Assembly (NCBI GenBank): GCA_945949085.1
Contig: CAMFDJ010000002.1
Coordinates: 62,001-126,000 of the forward strand
Reading direction: 5' to 3'
DNA from: an uncultured Lachnospiraceae bacterium
GTDB taxonomy: Bacteria > Bacillota > Clostridia > Lachnospirales > Lachnospiraceae
Length of the DNA stretch: 64,000 bases
The notes under the pieces are model-generated. The model worked only from the letters and a program-made list of their open reading frames with translations, was not told where the DNA came from and did no database searches. The translations under genes were made by a program, and so were the position numbers. Below are positions 17,771 to 27,294 of the stretch, piece after piece. Each line of letters opens with the position of its first letter. The first letter of the stretch is position 1.

Positions 17771-17827
17771 GGAGGTGATCGGATGTTTTCCAATCACCAT
17801 GTAATACAATATAAGCGGGAAATATGA
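17771..17827 (+). other. Possible 14-codon ORF with an exceptional ribosome site, inside a hairpin
   Basis: GGAGGTGATC (17771-17780) is a ten-base match to the usual anti-Shine-Dalgarno end of 16S rRNA. Seven bases after GGAGG comes ATG 17783, opening 14 codons (MFSNHHVIQYKREI) to TGA 17827. GGTGAT (17774-17779) can pair with ATCACC (17793-17798), which would hide the site. I see no promoter between it and the recJ terminator. The rest of 17754-17905 is AT-rich with no gene. Confidence 0.3.
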
Positions 17828-17905
17828 ATAAATTGTGTCGCATTTCTAAAAAGAATCAAAAATGAAAACAAAAAGAAAATAAAATGATCTGCAGGGGAAG
17901 TTCAT

Positions 17906-17934
17906 TTGTCAATGCAGGGGAAATGTGATATGAT
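17906..17934 (+). promoter_or_regulatory. Promoter of the murE-to-rpe operon
   Basis: TTGTCA (17906-17911), 17 bp, TATGAT (17929-17934). Transcription would begin near 17941, so the in-frame TTG 17906 and ATG 17912 or 17930 cannot be the murE start from this message. Confidence 0.75.
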
Positions 17935-17965
17935 ACAAAAGACAGTATGGAAGGAGAAATGCGAT

Positions 17966-19441
17966 ATGACGAACCTGACACAGTTACTATCCGGATTAGA
18001 ATATGAGATACTGCAGGGAACAGCTGACAAAGAGGTCAAAAGCGTAGTATACGATTCACGCAAGGCCTGCGAAGGCTGTTTATTTATTTGTATAGAAGGT
18101 GCGGCAGTTGACGGGCATTCCTTTGCAGAGGAGGTAGCGGCAAAGGGAGCAACCGCGCTGGTGGTCACGAGAGATATCAGACAGGATCTGCAGGGAGCCT
18201 GGGCAGATCTGACGCTGATCAAGGTCCCCGATTCCCGCTATGCGATGGCATTTATCTCGGCGGCATGGTTTGATCATCCTGCCGATAAGCTGAAGGTGAT
18301 CGGCATTACAGGAACCAAGGGAAAGACGACAACCACTTATCTGGTCCGGTCTATCCTGGAACAGGCCGGACATAAAGTCGGACTTGTGGGAACGATCGAG
18401 GCTATTATAGGCGATATGCACATCCCGGCCCATAATACAACGCCGGAATCCTATGTGCTGCAGGAGTATTTTGCAAAGATGGTCGCGTGTGGCTGTGACA
18501 CTGTGGTGATGGAGGTGTCCTCGCAGGGACTGATGTTGCACAGAACGCAGGGATTTGTTTTTGATATCGGTATTTTTACCAATCTGGAGCCGGATCATAT
18601 CGGACCCAATGAACACAAGGATTTTGATGATTATATGCGCTGTAAGGGGTTGTTGTTTCAGCAGTGCCGCGTGGGCATTGTCAATGCGGATGATGCGCAT
18701 TATCCGGAAGTGACAAAGGGGCATACCTGTAAGCTTGAAACATATGGGTTTGCAGAGTCGGCAGATTATCGGGCAAAGAATCTGAAACTGATACAGGGAA
18801 ATGGCTTTTTGGGAATTGATTTTCAGACAGACGGTCTCGTGACGATGGATGTGGAGGTGCATGCACCCGGCAGATTCAGTGTTTACAATGCACTTTGTGC
18901 CATTGCAATCTGCGCGCATTTTGGCGTGACAAAGGAGCAGGTTCAAAAGGCGCTGAAGAATGCAAAGGTAAAGGGAAGAATTGAACTCGTCAAGGTTTCC
19001 GATGCGTTTACGTTGATGATCGATTATGCACACAATGCCATGGCACTGGAAAGTCTTCTGACTACACTGAAGGAATACCATCCAAAGCGCCTGGTGTGTC
19101 TGTTTGGATGCGGTGGCAATCGGTCCAAGCTGCGCCGCTATGAAATGGGAGAGGTCAGCGGAAGGCTGGCTGATCTGACGGTGATCACATCCGACAATCC
19201 GCGATATGAGCAGCCGCAGGATATCATCAATGACATTAAGACAGGAATTGCAAAGACTGACGGAAAATATATTGAAATTGTCGACAGAAGAGAGGCCATT
19301 GCCTATGTGATTTCGCATGGACAGCCCGGTGACATTATTGTGCTGGCAGGAAAGGGACATGAGGATTATCAGGAGATCTGCGGCAAGCAGTATCCCATGG
19401 ATGAACGGGATATCATTGCAGATGTATTGGCCGGGAAGTGA
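17966..19441 (+). CDS. murE: UDP-N-acetylmuramoyl-L-alanyl-D-glutamate ligase, diaminopimelate type
   Basis: 491 residues. ATP-dependent Mur ligase adding the third stem residue in the cytosol. Visible: P-loop GITGTKGKTTTTYL near 112-125, VMEVSSQGL, HNTTPES, the central YAHN region, and DNPR (about 409-412), which marks the meso-diaminopimelate-adding form as opposed to lysine enzymes. The start at ATG 17966 is nine bases after AAGGAG and fits the promoter just upstream. It stands 27 kb from the dcw cluster, which lacks murE. priA follows without a gap. Confidence 0.94.
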   Translation: MTNLTQLLSGLEYEILQGTADKEVKSVVYDSRKACEGCLFICIEGAAVDGHSFAEEVAAKGATALVVTRDIRQDLQGAWADLTLIKVPDSRYAMAFISAAWFDHPADKLKVIGITGTKGKTTTTYLVRSILEQAGHKVGLVGTIEAIIGDMHIPAHNTTPESYVLQEYFAKMVACGCDTVVMEVSSQGLMLHRTQGFVFDIGIFTNLEPDHIGPNEHKDFDDYMRCKGLLFQQCRVGIVNADDAHYPEVTKGHTCKLETYGFAESADYRAKNLKLIQGNGFLGIDFQTDGLVTMDVEVHAPGRFSVYNALCAIAICAHFGVTKEQVQKALKNAKVKGRIELVKVSDAFTLMIDYAHNAMALESLLTTLKEYHPKRLVCLFGCGGNRSKLRRYEMGEVSGRLADLTVITSDNPRYEQPQDIINDIKTGIAKTDGKYIEIVDRREAIAYVISHGQPGDIIVLAGKGHEDYQEICGKQYPMDERDIIADVLAGK

Positions 19442-19458
19442 TAGAAGGGTCATCAGAC

Positions 19459-21699
19459 ATGGAAAAGAGATACGCAGATGTCATCATAGATATCTCCCAT
19501 GAAAAAGTAGATAGAGTGTTTCAATACCGGATTCCGGAGCGCCTTTTGGACCGGCTGCAGGTTGGGATGACTGTTTGCGTCCCCTTTGGAAAAGGAAATC
19601 ACATCCGGGAGGGGTATGTAATCGATGTGACGGATGCGCCGCAATACCCGGAGGATAAGATCAAGGAGATCAGTGGCATTGTTGCGGATGCGGTAAAGGC
19701 CAAAAACCGCAGTTTGCAGCTTGCCTGGTGGATGAAAAATCATTATGGCTCTACCATGATCACTGCACTGAAAACAGTGCTTCCCGTCAAGCAGGCAGTC
19801 AAACAGGTGCAGACGAGAATTGTCAGTCTGATCGTGCCAAAGGATCAGGCACTTGAGATTCTTCGTCAGGCAAAGCAGAAGCAGCAGGTGGGAAAGGTAA
19901 GACTTCTTGAAGCGCTGATAGACGGAGCAGAGGTTTCGTACACGATGCTCACGACGAAGCTTGCTGTTTCACCCCAGACAATCCAGAGCATGTGCAGACA
20001 ATGTGTGATCAGGATGGAAACCTATGAATCCTATCGCAATCCGATACGGTTTGCACAGATGGAACGTGTGACTGCAACATTAACGCCGGCGCAGCAGCAG
20101 ATCGCATCCGATTTTCTGGCAGATTATGATAACGGGAATCTGCAGCCTGCGCTTTTGCATGGCATTACGGGAAGTGGCAAGACAGAGGTTTATATGGAGC
20201 TGATAGAGGGCATGCTGGAGCGGGGAAAGGAGACGATTGTACTCATTCCGGAAATTGCGCTTACGTATCAGACGGTGCTCCGGTTTTATAGGAGATTTGG
20301 AGATATTGTGTCGGTTGTCAATTCGAGATTGTCACAGGGGGAAAAATACGACCAGTTCAGACGCGCGGAAAATGGGGAGGTCAAGATTATGATCGGTCCC
20401 AGAACGGCGCTGTTTACTCCCTTTGAGAATCTGGGACTGATTATCATAGATGAGGAACATGAAAACAGCTACCAGAGCGATCAGATGCCAAGATACCATG
20501 CCAGAGAGACGGCAGTATATCTGGCAGGTCTGTGCAAAGCGCGTGTTCTTATGGGGTCGGCCACGCCTTCTATCGAGGCATATTACAGGGCCGAGCAGGG
20601 TATTTATAAAAAATATATGCTGACGGAGCGCATTGGAGAGAGCCGTCTGCCTGATGTAGAGGTTTTGGATCTGCGGGATGAACTTCGGCAGGGAAATATG
20701 TCGATTTTCAGTCGAAAGCTCCTTGCAGCAATGCAGGATCGGCTGGAAAAGAAAGAACAGATCATGTTGTTTTTAAATCGTCGCGGGCTTGCCGGTTTTA
20801 TTTCCTGCCGCGCATGCGGACAGGTGATAAAATGTCCGCACTGTGACGTATCCCTTTCTGAGCACAGAAACGGTCTGGTCTGTCATTATTGCGGATACAG
20901 GCAAGTCAGACCACAGAAATGTCCGTCGTGCGGATCAAAATATATTTCCGGATTTAAAGCAGGCACACAGCAGGTGGAGGACTCGGTAAAGAAGCTGTTT
21001 CCAAGGGCGCGTGTGCTCAGGATGGATGCGGATACCACGAAAAAAAAGGATGACCATGAGAAGATTCTTGCTGCATTTGCCAATGAAGAGGCAGATATTC
21101 TGATCGGTACCCAGATGATCGTCAAGGGACATGATTTTGCAAAGGTGACGCTGGTAGGTGTGCTTGCGGCTGACCTGTCCCTGTTTAGCGCGGATTTTCG
21201 GTCTGCAGAGCGCACGTTTCAGCTTTTGGTGCAGGCAATCGGAAGAGCCGGCAGAGGAGAGATTCCGGGGGAAGCAATTATTCAGACCTATCAGCCGGAG
21301 CATTATGCGCTGCGTTTTGCCTGTTCGCAGGATTATGAAAGTTTTTATCAGGAGGAAATTGCGTACAGACAGATCATGGATTATCCGCCGGCATGGCATA
21401 TGTTGGGGGTGCTCCTTTTGTCGCCCAAGGAGGCGCTGGCAGATGCGTCTGCACAGCATTTTGCGGATTGTCTTTTACAATACCTGAACGAAAATGCGCA
21501 AGGTGCCATTGCTGCCGGGAAGCTGATCGGACCGGCACCGGATGTCATCAGCAAAATCAATGATGTGCACAGACGTGTGATTTATGTCAAATGTGAACGG
21601 GAAGAGATATTGACCGGCTGCAAGGATTTACTGGAGACATACTGCAGGCTGCATCAGGATGAAATGAAAGATGTTTCCGTATACTATAATGTGGAATGA
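19459..21699 (+). CDS. priA: Primosomal protein N' (PriA helicase)
   Basis: 746 residues, the usual size. Superfamily 2 helicase that reloads the replisome at stalled forks. An N-terminal DNA-binding domain (1-200) precedes Walker A GITGSGKTEVY near 237 and the DEAH-type box IIIDEEHE. A zinc-binding insert has eight cysteines in four CxxC pairs (CRACG, CPHCD, CHYCG, CPSCG). Then come helicase motifs V-VI (GTQMIVKGHDF, QAIGRAGRG). ATG 19459 is preferred over the in-frame GTG 19438, which overlaps the murE stop. The context murE-priA-def-fmt is typical for Clostridia. Confidence 0.95.
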   Translation: MEKRYADVIIDISHEKVDRVFQYRIPERLLDRLQVGMTVCVPFGKGNHIREGYVIDVTDAPQYPEDKIKEISGIVADAVKAKNRSLQLAWWMKNHYGSTMITALKTVLPVKQAVKQVQTRIVSLIVPKDQALEILRQAKQKQQVGKVRLLEALIDGAEVSYTMLTTKLAVSPQTIQSMCRQCVIRMETYESYRNPIRFAQMERVTATLTPAQQQIASDFLADYDNGNLQPALLHGITGSGKTEVYMELIEGMLERGKETIVLIPEIALTYQTVLRFYRRFGDIVSVVNSRLSQGEKYDQFRRAENGEVKIMIGPRTALFTPFENLGLIIIDEEHENSYQSDQMPRYHARETAVYLAGLCKARVLMGSATPSIEAYYRAEQGIYKKYMLTERIGESRLPDVEVLDLRDELRQGNMSIFSRKLLAAMQDRLEKKEQIMLFLNRRGLAGFISCRACGQVIKCPHCDVSLSEHRNGLVCHYCGYRQVRPQKCPSCGSKYISGFKAGTQQVEDSVKKLFPRARVLRMDADTTKKKDDHEKILAAFANEEADILIGTQMIVKGHDFAKVTLVGVLAADLSLFSADFRSAERTFQLLVQAIGRAGRGEIPGEAIIQTYQPEHYALRFACSQDYESFYQEEIAYRQIMDYPPAWHMLGVLLLSPKEALADASAQHFADCLLQYLNENAQGAIAAGKLIGPAPDVISKINDVHRRVIYVKCEREEILTGCKDLLETYCRLHQDEMKDVSVYYNVE

Positions 21700-21740
21700 T
21701 ACAAAAGAGATCCGAAAGGAAATAATGGGAGGAAAAGAAA

Positions 21741-22259
21741 ATGGCTCTTAGAAAAATCAGGGAAATAGGAGATCCGATTCTGAATAAGGTGTGCAAGGAG
21801 GTCAAGGAAGTGACGCCGCGTACACTCGATTTGATCGATGATATGTTTGATACGATGTATGATGCAATGGGAGTCGGCCTTGCAGCACCACAGGTCGGCG
21901 TTTTAAAAAGAATTGTTGTCATTGACTGTGGTGATGATCCGATTCTTTTGATCAACCCCGAGGTGCTTGAAACCAGCGGAGAGCAGACCGGTTCGGAGGG
22001 GTGTCTGTCTGTGCCGGGAAAATGCGGTAATGTGACAAGACCGAATTATGCAAAAGTGAAGGCCTATAATGAGGACATGGAGGAAATCATTGTAGAAGGA
22101 GAGGAACTCCTGGCAAGGGCACTTTTGCATGAAATCGAACACCTCGATGGACATCTTTATGTAGAAAGGGTAGAAGGACCGCTGATGGATGTGATAAATC
22201 CGGATGATGACGAGGAAGAATATACAGAGAACATTGACATTCCGGATGATACAATCTGA
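21741..22259 (+). CDS. def: Peptide deformylase
   Basis: 172 residues. Metalloenzyme removing the formyl group from new proteins. All three family motifs are present: GVGLAAPQVG near 45-54, EGCLSVPG, and LLHEIEHLDG near 128-137 (HExxH with an uncommon Glu before the second His). The C-terminus is acidic (DDDEEEYTENIDIPDD). GGGAGG lies eight bases before ATG. It is part of the def-fmt pair, which add and remove the same formyl mark. Confidence 0.96.
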   Translation: MALRKIREIGDPILNKVCKEVKEVTPRTLDLIDDMFDTMYDAMGVGLAAPQVGVLKRIVVIDCGDDPILLINPEVLETSGEQTGSEGCLSVPGKCGNVTRPNYAKVKAYNEDMEEIIVEGEELLARALLHEIEHLDGHLYVERVEGPLMDVINPDDDEEEYTENIDIPDDTI

Positions 22260-22381
22260 ACATGCAGACGCTGTTTGCGGAGTAATCTATTCTGCGTGGC
22301 AGACTGTACAATCTGTATTTACAGTTTGGTGCATTTCGCAAATATCTGCGTATCATGATAAAATCGAGAGGAAGTGAGCAG

Positions 22382-23332
22382 ATGAAAGTATTATATATGG
22401 GTACCCCCGATTTTGCGGTAGGACCGCTTCGGGCACTGATAGAAGCGGGCTATGAGGTGAGCGCTGTGGTCACGCAGCCGGATAAACCGAAGGGAAGAAG
22501 CGGTCAGCTGATTCCGACACCGGTCAAGAGCTGTGCGCAGGAATATGGAATTCCTGTTTTGCAGCCGGTTAAGATCAAGACACCGGAGGCAATAGATTCG
22601 CTCCGGCAGTATGAGGCGGACATTTTTGTGGTGGCTGCATTCGGGCAGATTCTTTCCAAGGAGATATTGGAAATGCCGCGTCTGGGCTGTATCAATATTC
22701 ATGCCTCATTATTACCGAAATACAGAGGTGCGGCGCCGATCCAGTGGGCTATCATTGATGGTGAGAAAGAGACAGGTGTGACCATTCAGCAGATGGATAT
22801 CGGGGTAGATACAGGTGATATCCTGTCACAGAGAATTGTGCCGATCACGGAAGAGGATACAGGGGAGAGCCTTTTTGATAAGCTTTGCGTTGCGGGCAGC
22901 AGTCTCCTTGTAGAGACGCTTCCCAAGCTCGAGGCCGGGCAGATCATTCCGATTCCGCAGGATGAGAAGAAGGCGACGCATGCCAAAATGCTGACAAAGG
23001 AATTGGGAAATGTTGATTTTAGCATGTCTGCAGAAAAGATTGCATATCTGATCCGCGGTTTGAATTCCTGGCCAAGTGCGTATACTTTTTATGAAGGAAA
23101 GCTGATGAAAATCTGGAAGGCCAAAGCAGTGGAAGGAGACGGTGCGCGGTGTGGCAAGCCGGGGCAGATCATTGCTGTTTACAAGGATTGCATCGATGTA
23201 GCCTGCGGCGAAGGTGTGCTGCGGATATATGAGATCCAGCTGGAAGGAAAGAAGCGGATGAGCGTGAAGGATTTCATGCTGGGACATCCGTTTGCGGAAG
23301 GTACCCTGCTGACAAGAGACAAAGAGGCATAA
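22382..23332 (+). CDS. fmt: Methionyl-tRNA formyltransferase
   Basis: 316 residues, the normal length. Formylates initiator Met-tRNA using 10-formyl-tetrahydrofolate. Signature HASLLPKYRGAAPIQWAI (about 106-122) with the catalytic N/H/D set; N-terminal MKVLYMGTPDFAVGPL and the C-terminal tRNA-binding domain are intact. ATG 22382 chosen with GAGAGG ten bases upstream; the upstream in-frame ATG 22355 has no ribosome site. The 122-base gap before it holds no convincing promoter or terminator. Confidence 0.96.
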   Translation: MKVLYMGTPDFAVGPLRALIEAGYEVSAVVTQPDKPKGRSGQLIPTPVKSCAQEYGIPVLQPVKIKTPEAIDSLRQYEADIFVVAAFGQILSKEILEMPRLGCINIHASLLPKYRGAAPIQWAIIDGEKETGVTIQQMDIGVDTGDILSQRIVPITEEDTGESLFDKLCVAGSSLLVETLPKLEAGQIIPIPQDEKKATHAKMLTKELGNVDFSMSAEKIAYLIRGLNSWPSAYTFYEGKLMKIWKAKAVEGDGARCGKPGQIIAVYKDCIDVACGEGVLRIYEIQLEGKKRMSVKDFMLGHPFAEGTLLTRDKEA

Positions 23333-23411
23333 ATGTGTCTGCATGCGTGTGCGCAAGACAGTCAGATAGGGAAAAATAGTCAGATAAAGAAAACAGAAAA
23401 GAGGAAAGCAT

Positions 23412-24122
23412 ATGGGTTATTATGGTTTTTATTATTTGGATCCGACATATATTTTGGTGTTGATCTGCGCAATCTGTTCCATGATTGCTTCGGCAAGGGT
23501 CAATTCCACCTTCAGAAAATATGACAGAGTCCGCAGCCAGACGGGCATGACGGGGGCACAGGCGGCACGGCTTTTGCTGCAGAGAGCCGGTATTACAGAT
23601 GTGTCAGTGGAGCATATCAGAGGGACTCTGACAGACCACTATGATCCGAGAAATAAGGTGCTCCGTCTGTCGGACGCAACATATGGTTCTGCTTCAGTGG
23701 CAGCAGTCGGAGTTGCTGCGCACGAATGTGGTCATGCCATGCAGCATGACGAAGGATACGGACCCTTAAAATTCCGTTCTGCGCTGGTGCCTGTGGCAAA
23801 TTTTGGCTCAAGGGCAGGGATACCGATCCTTTTGCTGGGACTGTTTCTTGGCTATAACCAGACATTGATACAGATTGGAATCTGGGTGTTCTCACTTGCC
23901 GTACTGTTTCAGCTGGTTACCCTTCCCGTGGAATTCAATGCCTCCCGAAGGGCGCTAAGACTTTTGGATGAGCAGGGAATCCTGCAGGGTCAGGAAGTAG
24001 GACAGTGCCGCAGCGTGCTTTCCGCTGCTGCCATGACTTATGTTGCAGCAGCTGCGGCGGCAGTGGTTCAGCTGCTTCGTCTGATTTTGTTGTTTGGCGG
24101 AGGACGCAGACGCGATGACTGA
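23412..24122 (+). CDS. Membrane zinc metallopeptidase (YugP-like, Zn_peptidase_2)
   Basis: 236 residues. A membrane helix at the N-terminus (YILVLICAICSMIASARV), the zinc site AAHECGHAMQHDEGY with HECGH at 104-108, then hydrophobic segments (IPILLLGLFLGY; IGIWVFSLAVLFQLVTLPVEF) and an alanine-rich helix near the C-terminus. Residues before the HExxH (YDPRNKVLRLSDATYGSASVAAVG) fit the YugP family. Substrate unknown. The stop overlaps the rsmB start by 8 bases, so translation is probably coupled. This gene between fmt and rsmB is a standing arrangement in Clostridia. Confidence 0.9.
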   Translation: MGYYGFYYLDPTYILVLICAICSMIASARVNSTFRKYDRVRSQTGMTGAQAARLLLQRAGITDVSVEHIRGTLTDHYDPRNKVLRLSDATYGSASVAAVGVAAHECGHAMQHDEGYGPLKFRSALVPVANFGSRAGIPILLLGLFLGYNQTLIQIGIWVFSLAVLFQLVTLPVEFNASRRALRLLDEQGILQGQEVGQCRSVLSAAAMTYVAAAAAAVVQLLRLILLFGGGRRRDD

Positions 24123-25413
24123 GAGAGAAATCATTCTGGATGTTTTGATGGAGATTCTGGAAAAAAAGCAGTTCAGTCATCTGGTGATCCGGGCTGCTCT
24201 GGAAAAGTATGCCTATCTGCCCGTGCAAAAGAGACGTTTTATCAAACGGTGCTGTGAGGGTACGATCGAACAGCTTATCTGCATTGATTATATCCTTTCA
24301 CAATTTTCCAAGACACCGGTCAAAAAGATGAAACCGCTGATCAGAACGATCCTTCGCATGTCTGTTTATCAGATTCTGTTTATGGACAGTGTACCGGAGC
24401 GTGCTGCCTGTAATGAAGCAGTAAGTCTGACAAAAAAGAGGGGTTTTTCCGGCCTTTCAGGGTTTGTAAACGGTGTGCTGCGCACTCTTTCCAGAAAGAA
24501 GGATGCGATTGTGTATCCGGACCGCACTGCTAAGCCGGAAGCGTATCTGAGCATTCGCTATTCCATGCCGCGCTGGATCGTCTCCATGTGGCTTCTGGAG
24601 TATGGAGAGGAAACGACAGAGAAAATGCTGGCGGGGCTTCTTTCGGTCAGACCGGTGACAATCCGCATGCGTGAGAGCCTTACGACCACGCAGAAGGAAA
24701 AGCTGCTGACCTATATGACGGAAGAGGACATCATATGGGAACAGGATGAACAGCTCTCCTATGCATATGCACTGCAAAATGTTGATCATATTGCAGGGAT
24801 TCCCGGGTTTGCCGAGGGGCAATTCGTGCTGCAGGATATCGGATCGATGTATGTTGTGGAGATGGCAGGACTGCAGCCGGGTGATTTTGTCATTGATGTG
24901 TGCAGTGCACCGGGTGGGAAAGCACTTCATGCGGCGGATAAACTGGGCGGAAACGGAAGTGTCCTGGCAAGGGATCTGACGGATTATAAGGTGTCACTGA
25001 TCCGGGAAAATATGGACAGATGCCGGGTATCCGGCATGACTGCGCAGGTATGGGATGCAACTGTGCGGGATGAGTCGCTCATAGAGAAGGCTGATGTGCT
25101 ACTGGCGGATCTGCCCTGTTCCGGTCTCGGTGTGATCGGCAGAAAGGGTGATATCAAATACCGCGTGTCGCAGGAGGACATTGTGACGATTGCTGCGTTG
25201 CAGAGGCAGATTCTGACAGCGGTCTGGCCCTATGTCAAAAAGGGTGGCACGCTCATGTACAGTACCTGTACGATCACTGCCGCGGAAAATGAAAAGAACA
25301 GAGACTGGATTCTTAACAATCTGCCATTTACGCTGGAAGCGGAAAAGACAATGCTTCCGGGGGTAGACAAAAGCGATGGATTTTATATGGCTAAATTTGT
25401 ACGAAACACATAG
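24115..25413 (+). CDS. rsmB: 16S rRNA cytosine-967 C5-methyltransferase
   Basis: 432 residues: a NusB-like RNA-binding domain (1-140) and a SAM-dependent methyltransferase. Visible: DVCSAPGGKALH for SAM, DLPCSGLGVIGRKGDIKYR with the PC motif cysteine, and STCTITAAENE with the catalytic TC cysteine. ATG 24115 chosen; GGAGG is ten bases upstream. An upstream in-frame TTG (24094) lies within the protease gene. Part of the translation block def-fmt-rsmB-rlmN. Confidence 0.95.
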   Translation: MTEREIILDVLMEILEKKQFSHLVIRAALEKYAYLPVQKRRFIKRCCEGTIEQLICIDYILSQFSKTPVKKMKPLIRTILRMSVYQILFMDSVPERAACNEAVSLTKKRGFSGLSGFVNGVLRTLSRKKDAIVYPDRTAKPEAYLSIRYSMPRWIVSMWLLEYGEETTEKMLAGLLSVRPVTIRMRESLTTTQKEKLLTYMTEEDIIWEQDEQLSYAYALQNVDHIAGIPGFAEGQFVLQDIGSMYVVEMAGLQPGDFVIDVCSAPGGKALHAADKLGGNGSVLARDLTDYKVSLIRENMDRCRVSGMTAQVWDATVRDESLIEKADVLLADLPCSGLGVIGRKGDIKYRVSQEDIVTIAALQRQILTAVWPYVKKGGTLMYSTCTITAAENEKNRDWILNNLPFTLEAEKTMLPGVDKSDGFYMAKFVRNT

Positions 25414-25486
25414 ACCAAATGACCGATACAACGGTTCAGATGATGAAATATGAGTGGAAAAACCGGATGGAGAGAAAGAAACAGGG

Positions 25487-26545
25487 ATGGAATTAACGGA
25501 TATCAAATCTCTGACCATGGAAGAGCTTGTAGCAGAGATGGAAAAAATAGGAGAAAAGAAGTTCAGGGCAACGCAGATCTATGACTGGATGCATAAAAAG
25601 CTGGTGCGTTCGTTTGATGAGATGACGAACCTCTCAAATCAGATGCGGGAAAGACTGAAGGAGCAGTATCAGTTTACCGCTCTGAAACTGTTGCGGGAAC
25701 AGACTTCTCAGATAGACGGCACAAAGAAATTTCTGTTTGAGCTTGCGGACGGCAATGTGGTGGAAAGTGTCTGGATGCAGTACAAGCATGGGAACAGCGT
25801 CTGTATTTCCTCGCAGGTCGGATGCAGGATGGGATGTAAATTCTGTGCTTCGACACTGGATGGCCTTACCAGAAATCTGGCACCTTCTGAGATGCTGGAT
25901 CAGATTTACAGCATTACGCTTCTGACGGGGCAACGCGTTTCCAATGTTGTGGTGATGGGAACAGGAGAACCCTTTGATAATTACGACAACCTCCTTACGT
26001 TTATCCGGCTTCTGACAGACGAGAACGGACTGCATATCAGCCAGCGGAACCTGACTGTTTCCACCTGCGGTATCGTGCCGCGCATTTATGATCTGGCACA
26101 AAAGCATCTGCAGATCACTTTGGCGCTGAGTCTCCATGCAACTACAGATGAGAAAAGAAAGGGACTGATGCCGATTGCATACAGGTATTCCATCGAAGAA
26201 TTGATGAATGCCTGTGAGAATTATGCAAGGCAGACGGGGCGCAGGATTACCTTTGAATACAGTATGGTAAAAGGCGTAAATGATACGTCGGAGGATGCGA
26301 TGCTTCTTTCAAGACTTGCCGGTCGGACAGGCGCACATGTCAATCTGATTCCCGTCAATCCGATCAAGGAGCGGGATTTTGTTGCGCCGGATACGGGGTT
26401 TGTGCAGGCGTTTAAAAATAAACTTGAAAAAAACAGAATAAATGTTACTATTAGAAGGGAAATGGGCAGGGACATTGACGGTGCCTGCGGACAGCTTCGG
26501 AAAAGACATTTAGATGAAACAACAAAGGAGGTTTCACAGTGCTGA
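25487..26545 (+). CDS. rlmN: 23S rRNA/tRNA adenine-C2 methyltransferase (radical SAM)
   Basis: 352 residues. The cluster motif CRMGCKFC (Cys 113, 117, 120) follows SSQVG; the C-terminal catalytic cysteine is in DIDGACGQLR. RlmN methylates A2503 of 23S rRNA and some tRNAs by a methyl-cysteine mechanism. No Cfr-like feature stands out, and the housekeeping context supports RlmN. GTG 25454 is an in-frame alternative, but ATG 25487 gives the family N-terminus. Its end overlaps the phosphatase start by 7 bases. Confidence 0.95.
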   Translation: MELTDIKSLTMEELVAEMEKIGEKKFRATQIYDWMHKKLVRSFDEMTNLSNQMRERLKEQYQFTALKLLREQTSQIDGTKKFLFELADGNVVESVWMQYKHGNSVCISSQVGCRMGCKFCASTLDGLTRNLAPSEMLDQIYSITLLTGQRVSNVVVMGTGEPFDNYDNLLTFIRLLTDENGLHISQRNLTVSTCGIVPRIYDLAQKHLQITLALSLHATTDEKRKGLMPIAYRYSIEELMNACENYARQTGRRITFEYSMVKGVNDTSEDAMLLSRLAGRTGAHVNLIPVNPIKERDFVAPDTGFVQAFKNKLEKNRINVTIRREMGRDIDGACGQLRKRHLDETTKEVSQC

Positions 26546-27294
26546 AATCGTATTCCGTTACCGACATCGGAAGAAAAAGACAATTGAATCAGGATTACGT
26601 ATTTTCTTCAGGGAACCCAATCGGTAACATGCCAAACCTGTTTATCGTAGCGGACGGTATGGGCGGTCATAAGGCCGGTGACTATGCATCACGTTATACG
26701 GTTGAGACAATTGAGAGAGAGATCAAGGCTTCTTTTGAAAAGAATCCATCCATTATCATAAAGAAGGCAATCAAGACTGCCAATAAAGAAATCAGACAGA
26801 GGGCCAGTGAGGATCCGAATCTGACCGGGATGGGGACAACGGTTGTCGTTGCCACTGTGATAGGCAAATATCTGCAGGTCGCGAATGTCGGTGATTCCAG
26901 ATTGTATATTGCAAATGGCAGTGAAATCCGGCAGATAACCAGAGATCATTCCCTTGTGGAGGAGATGGTCAGACTCGGTGGTATCAAGAGGGAGGAAGCA
27001 AGGCTTCATCCCGATAAGAACATCATAACACGCGCGATCGGAGCAAAAGATGATGTCGATATTGATTTTTTCACGGTGGAACTGAAAGCTTCCGACAGAA
27101 TACTCATGTGTTCCGACGGACTCACCAATATGGTGGAGGATCATGATATTCTGAAGATTTTGAACGAACATAAACAGGATCGGACGCTTGTGGAAACGGC
27201 ACAGGCACTGATTGATGCGGCAAATAATAATGGTGGAAAAGATAATATTGCGGTGGTTCTGGTAAAACCATTTGCAGATGAGGTGAAAAGATGA
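26539..27294 (+). CDS. prpC: PP2C-type Ser/Thr phosphatase, partner of the PASTA kinase
   Basis: 251 residues. PPM/PP2C metal-dependent phosphatase, cytosolic. Metal-binding Asp residues in VADGMGGHKAGDYAS, GTTVVVA, VANVGDSRLYI, and the late DNIAVVLV. It reverses phosphorylation by the kinase that follows. GTG start, seven bases after AAAGGAGG, overlapping the rlmN stop; its own stop overlaps the kinase ATG by 4 bases (ATGA), so phosphatase and kinase are translationally coupled. Confidence 0.95.
   Translation: MLKSYSVTDIGRKRQLNQDYVFSSGNPIGNMPNLFIVADGMGGHKAGDYASRYTVETIEREIKASFEKNPSIIIKKAIKTANKEIRQRASEDPNLTGMGTTVVVATVIGKYLQVANVGDSRLYIANGSEIRQITRDHSLVEEMVRLGGIKREEARLHPDKNIITRAIGAKDDVDIDFFTVELKASDRILMCSDGLTNMVEDHDILKILNEHKQDRTLVETAQALIDAANNNGGKDNIAVVLVKPFADEVKR

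Noticed and set aside
18080..19453. 457-residue minus-strand frame opposite murE
   Set aside because: Shadow of murE; no recognisable family and no promoter.
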